A stretch of DNA of 64,000 nt from Sphingobium sp. CR2-8 (GTDB taxonomy: Bacteria; Pseudomonadota; Alphaproteobacteria; Sphingomonadales; Sphingomonadaceae), in assembly GCF_035818615.1 (NCBI RefSeq), contig NZ_JAYKZY010000002.1, positions 2,792,501 to 2,856,500 on the forward strand. The letters run 5' to 3'. The notes under the pieces were generated by a model, which did not search any database, was not told where the DNA came from, and saw only the letters and a program-made list of their open reading frames with translations. Both the position numbers and the translations under genes were made by a program. This document shows positions 60,813 to 64,000 of this stretch, piece after piece; the stretch's first letter is position 1; each line of letters opens with the position of its first letter.

Positions 60813-62951
60813 TCAGGCCCTTCCGCGCAGGCGCAGCGTGGGCACCGCTTCATTGTCGAACGCCGCCCCGCGTCCCGACAGCGACGGGTTGGTCATGAAA
60901 TAGCGGTGCAGGTTGAACGGCTTGTCGCCCGGCTCCAGCCGCGTGTAATGGCCATCGCTGTCCAGCGACCAGCTTTGTTCGGTATCGATCAGGTTGGCGA
61001 CCATCACCTGGTCCAATATCTGGTCGTGCACCGTCGGATTTTCGATCGGCGCCATGAATTCCACCCGCCGATCGAAATTGCGCTGCATCCAGTCGGCCGA
61101 ACTGATGAAGACCTTCGCGCCATTATTGGGCAGCGCGTTGCCGTTGCCGAACACGGCGATGCGGCTATGCTCCAAGAAGCGGCCGACGACCGACTTCACC
61201 CGGATATTCTCCGACATGCCCGGAACCCCGGGCCGCAGGCAGCATATGCCGCGCACGATCAGGTCGATCTGCACCCCCGCATTGCTGGCCGCATAGAGTT
61301 TCTCGATGATCGCCGGATCGACCAGGCTGTTCATCTTGGCCCAGATGGTGCCCGGCCGTCCGGCGCGCGCATGGTCGATCTCCGTATCGATCAGCTGACA
61401 CAGCGTATTGCGCAGGTCGCGCGGCGACATGACCAGCTTTTCCAGCCGCTCCGGCTCCACATAGCCGGTGATGTAATTGAACAGCGCGGCCGCATCGCGG
61501 CTATAGGCCGGATCGGCCGTGAAGAAGCTGAGGTCGGTGTAAATCCGTGCCGTTATCGGGTGATAATTGCCGGTGCCGAAATGGCAGTAGCTGCGGAACT
61601 GCTCGCCCTCCCGCCGGATCACCATGGAAATCTTGGCATGGGTCTTCCAGTCGATGAAGCCATAGACCACCTGCACGCCCGCGCGCTCCAGCGCGTCGGC
61701 CCACATCAGATTTTGTTCCTCATCGAACCGGGCCTTCAGCTCGACCACGGCAGTCACGGACTTGCCCGCTTCGGCCGCGTCGATCAGGGCGCGGATGATC
61801 GCCGACTGCTTGCCCGCACGATAGAGCGTCTGCTTGATCGCCACGACATCCGGGTCGGACGCCGCCTGTTTGAGGAAGGACACGACGACGTCGAACGCTT
61901 CATAGGGATGATGGACGACGATGTCCTTCGCCCGAATGGCCGCGAAACAGTCGCTGCCATATTCGGCGATGCGTTCGGGGAAGCGCGGCACATAGGGTTC
62001 GAACTTCAGGTCGGGCCGGTCGGCATCGACGATGCCGGACAGGTCGCCGATGCCGATGAAGCCCTCCACCTCGACCACCACCGCCTCATGCCCCTGGAGC
62101 ATGTCCTGCAACATCTCCTCCACCGGCTCGGGGATGCGCTCCTCTATCTCCATGCGGATCACCCGGCCGCGCCGCCGCCGCTTGATCGCGCTGCGGAAAT
62201 GACGGACCAGATCCTCGGCCTCCTCCTCGATCTCGATGTCGCTGTCGCGGATGATGCGGAACACGCCGCTGTTGCGGACGCGATAGCCGGGGAACAGGTC
62301 GGCCGAAAAGCGCCGGATCACCGCCTCCAGCGCCATATAGCGCGCCGGTTCGCCGGGAACGCGCACGAACCGCGCAAGCGTCGGCGGAATCATCACCAAT
62401 TCGCGAATTGGCTGCTTGTCCGACAGGCGCTCCAGGTCGAAGATGATCGACAGCCCCTGATTGGGGATGAAGGGAAAGGGGTGCGCCGGGTCCAGCGCCT
62501 GCGGCGTCAGGATCGGGAAAATCTGCGTCAGGAAATGTTCGCGCAGCCACTGGCCGCAGGCGTCGTCCATCTCGCTGCCCGGACCGATGACCTCGATCCC
62601 GACCTGCGCCAGTTCGTCATGCACCGCGCCCCACACCTTCTGCTGCGCGACCATCAGTCGCGTGCTTTCCTCGGTCAGGGCGGCGACCTGCTGCGCGGGG
62701 GTCAGCCCGTCCGCGGAGCGCAGATCGACATTCTGCAACTGCTGCCCCTTCAGCCCGGCAACCCGGACGGAGAAGAACTCGTCCATGTTGGCGCCGGATA
62801 TGGACAGGAAGCGCAGCCGCTCCAGCAGCGGATGGGCGCGGTTCATCGCCTCCTCCAGCACCCTCTGGTTGAACGCCAGCCAGGACAGCTCACGGTTGAA
62901 ATAACGGTCGCTGGGCAGCGTCAGGCTGGCGGAGGGATCGGCTTCGGCCAC
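60813..62951 (-). CDS. ppk: Polyphosphate kinase
   Basis: Ppk reversibly polymerises ATP gamma-phosphate into polyphosphate. The 712-aa product has the four Ppk1 domains: FNRELSWLAFNQRVLEEAMN (N), head domain with IPNQGLSIIFDL, the C1 domain with VVAIKQTLYRAGKQSAIIRA and the catalytic-His region CHFGTGNYHPITARIYTDLS, and C2 with RRVEFMAPIENPTVHDQIL. Length is normal. It is preceded closely by hdaA (three bases) and followed by ppx in one transcript. Confidence 0.96.
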   Translation of the reverse strand: MAEADPSASLTLPSDRYFNRELSWLAFNQRVLEEAMNRAHPLLERLRFLSISGANMDEFFSVRVAGLKGQQLQNVDLRSADGLTPAQQVAALTEESTRLMVAQQKVWGAVHDELAQVGIEVIGPGSEMDDACGQWLREHFLTQIFPILTPQALDPAHPFPFIPNQGLSIIFDLERLSDKQPIRELVMIPPTLARFVRVPGEPARYMALEAVIRRFSADLFPGYRVRNSGVFRIIRDSDIEIEEEAEDLVRHFRSAIKRRRRGRVIRMEIEERIPEPVEEMLQDMLQGHEAVVVEVEGFIGIGDLSGIVDADRPDLKFEPYVPRFPERIAEYGSDCFAAIRAKDIVVHHPYEAFDVVVSFLKQAASDPDVVAIKQTLYRAGKQSAIIRALIDAAEAGKSVTAVVELKARFDEEQNLMWADALERAGVQVVYGFIDWKTHAKISMVIRREGEQFRSYCHFGTGNYHPITARIYTDLSFFTADPAYSRDAAALFNYITGYVEPERLEKLVMSPRDLRNTLCQLIDTEIDHARAGRPGTIWAKMNSLVDPAIIEKLYAASNAGVQIDLIVRGICCLRPGVPGMSENIRVKSVVGRFLEHSRIAVFGNGNALPNNGAKVFISSADWMQRNFDRRVEFMAPIENPTVHDQILDQVMVANLIDTEQSWSLDSDGHYTRLEPGDKPFNLHRYFMTNPSLSGRGAAFDNEAVPTLRLRGRA

Positions 62952-62954
62952 GGA

Positions 62955-63608
62955 TTACTCGCGTTGCTGAGGAGGGGGATCGAGCGGGACTATAGGCAGA
63001 AAACCTGCGGATTGCAGAGCCTCTTTCGCCATTGCGACAGAAATCTTGCGTCCAGATGACAATGCGGCACGATCCAGCAATTGGGTGATCGCGTCGATCG
63101 CGCCATAGCTGCGCTCGACGCGGCGTAGCAACCAGTCGGGCACGTCGGCGGCATAGCTGGCACCCGCCCGGTCGAACGCGCGCGCGATCAGGGCGCGGGC
63201 CAGCGCCTCGTCCGGCTCCTCTATCACCACATGCGGCACGGCGGCCAGGCGCGACCGCAAGTCGGGCAGCGCGACGGGCCAGCCCGCAGGCGACGTGCGC
63301 CCGACCATCAGCAATGGCCGACGCTCTGTCTGCGCCGCGTTCCAGGCGTGGAACAGACGATGTTCGTCCGGCCCCTGTCCGTCACCGTCCTGCGCGTCGT
63401 CGATGATTTCGCCCCCGCTCATCGCCACGAACTGGCGCGCCAGAGTGGAGCGGCCCGATCGCGGCGGCCCGATCAGGACGCTGACCGATAGCGGCCAGTC
63501 GCGCCACCGTTCTAGATGGGCGACGGCCTGGGCATTGGCGTCGCTGACCAGGAAATCGCCATCCTCCGCGCCACCATGCCATTCGAAGGGCAGGCTGATC
63601 TGGCTCAT
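62955..63608 (-). CDS. hdaA: HdaA, regulatory inactivator of DnaA
   Basis: HdaA bound to the sliding clamp stimulates ATP hydrolysis by DnaA and so limits re-initiation. The 217-aa product starts with a clamp-binding motif, QISLPF (residues 3-8), followed by a DnaA-like AAA+ core (VLIGPPRSGRSTLARQFVAM, a degenerate Walker A, and RLFHAWNAAQTERRPLLMVG) and a lid with YGAIDAITQLLDRAALSSGR. Its gene precedes ppk, as is common in sphingomonads. Start overlaps the upstream gene by four bases (ATGA). Confidence 0.9.
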   Translation of the reverse strand: MSQISLPFEWHGGAEDGDFLVSDANAQAVAHLERWRDWPLSVSVLIGPPRSGRSTLARQFVAMSGGEIIDDAQDGDGQGPDEHRLFHAWNAAQTERRPLLMVGRTSPAGWPVALPDLRSRLAAVPHVVIEEPDEALARALIARAFDRAGASYAADVPDWLLRRVERSYGAIDAITQLLDRAALSSGRKISVAMAKEALQSAGFLPIVPLDPPPQQRE

Positions 63609-64000
63609 TGCGACGGCGGGGACGCCTGCCGCCGCGTGATCCGCAGCGTGTTGCCCGACGCCGCGACGCTGTAGCCCCGCGCCTGCAAGCCCGCGCGCAG
63701 CATGTCGACCGTGCCGTCGAAGCTGACCTGCATCACCGATGTCCCGCCCAGCGCCAGGCTGCTGGTCGTGGCCGTCCGCACCCCGGGGATCGACCGCACC
63801 GTCGATTCGCCTGCGCCGATCGACCCGACATCGGGCGTCTCGAACTGGATGGAGAAGCTGGCCGCGCTGGTGGACACGGTCGGCAGGTCCACCGCCTCGA
63901 CCGGCGCGTCGATCGCATTCTCGATCTCCAGCGTGGCGGGGTCGACCGGCTCCTCGATGATGAGCGACGGGTCGGGCCGCAGGCGGCCGTCGTTGAGCGC
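63605..64000 (-). CDS. C-terminal part of a protein with an HMA-like domain (truncated by window edge)
   Basis: The open frame reaches the window edge without a stop, reading ALNDGRLRPDPSLIIEEPVD, then TLEIENAIDAPVEAVDLP and a final domain of about 80 residues (FSIQFETPDVGSIGAGESTV, RSIPGVRTATTSSLALGGTS, LRAGLQARGYSVAASGNTL). That order (strand, IPGV helix, strand, strand, helix with GYxV, strand) is ferredoxin-like, as in heavy-metal-associated domains, but the CxxC metal motif is absent. Function unknown. Its stop overlaps the hdaA start. Confidence 0.5.
   Translation of the reverse strand, partial: ALNDGRLRPDPSLIIEEPVDPATLEIENAIDAPVEAVDLPTVSTSAASFSIQFETPDVGSIGAGESTVRSIPGVRTATTSSLALGGTSVMQVSFDGTVDMLRAGLQARGYSVAASGNTLRITRRQASPPSQ

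Noticed and set aside
58422..63059. A 1545-codon open frame on the plus strand antisense to the transporter gene, ppx, ppk and hdaA
   Set aside because: It mirrors four well-supported minus-strand genes. Its composition (many Arg, His, Gln, Pro and no domains) is typical of the complementary frame of high-GC coding DNA, and it has no fitting ribosome-binding site.

Overview
The window reads as a chromosomal segment of a sphingomonad (Alphaproteobacteria, Sphingomonadales; most like Sphingobium, Sphingomonas or Novosphingobium). The evidence is the high GC content, the LptA-rplJ-rplL start, an HdaA-type DnaA regulator with an N-terminal clamp motif next to ppk and ppx, a TonB receptor with the IIVTG plug start, small proteins with an IVVTGRR motif, and several families of GC-rich palindromic dispersed repeats. 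No rRNA, tRNA, CRISPR array, prophage or transposase was seen. Most genes lie in tight operons joined by 4-base ATGA overlaps.

Layout: 1-1.6 kb, end of lptA and the L10/L7-L12 genes. 1.6-6.9 kb, a polytopic membrane protein, a remnant methyltransferase, a phosphate-selective-type porin, a solute-binding lipoprotein and a DUF4112 protein. 6.9-11.8 kb, RNase T2, nadC, a lone Phd antitoxin, nadA (frameshifted here) and an MBL hydrolase. 12-17.7 kb, xerC, dedA, gshB, yraN, rsmI and an LpoA-like lipoprotein. 17.7-25.3 kb, an NAD-linked molybdenum formate dehydrogenase operon (fdsG-B-A-D and fdhD) with a LysR regulator and mobA. 25.4-32.1 kb, an ABC-F protein with an overlapping short upstream ORF, then an EmrB-EmrA-NodT efflux operon with a divergent TetR. 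32.1-34.7 kb, an unassigned four-gene operon: a 46-residue peptide, two related beta-barrel/HEAT-like proteins and a winged-helix regulator. 34.8-39.9 kb, a receiver protein, a CysG/Met8-type gene, lysA, lptM, argH and a TlpA-like lipoprotein. 39.9-44.7 kb, a TonB receptor, a Tat-exported PLP enzyme and an exported RidA protein. 44.8-58.3 kb, housekeeping and envelope genes (trm112-lon-like-cnoX, mipA, a sterol-desaturase family gene, pheA, cytochrome c, a CorC-like protein, an OmpA lipoprotein, marC, folD, yggU, yggT, argB). 58.5-64 kb, a queuosine-precursor transporter, ppx, ppk, hdaA and a partial gene.

Three otherwise normal genes (nadA, fdhD, emrB) are each broken by one missing base in a C/G run, all with the same sign. 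Consensus errors are the simplest reading, but recent decay or slippage is not excluded. The best candidates for new biology are the 34.6-32.1 kb peptide operon, the periplasmic PLP enzyme/RidA/TonB-receptor locus with its TTGCA-rich upstream region, and the short ORF overlapping the ABC-F start. A palindromic repeat has also been captured in frame inside fdsB.
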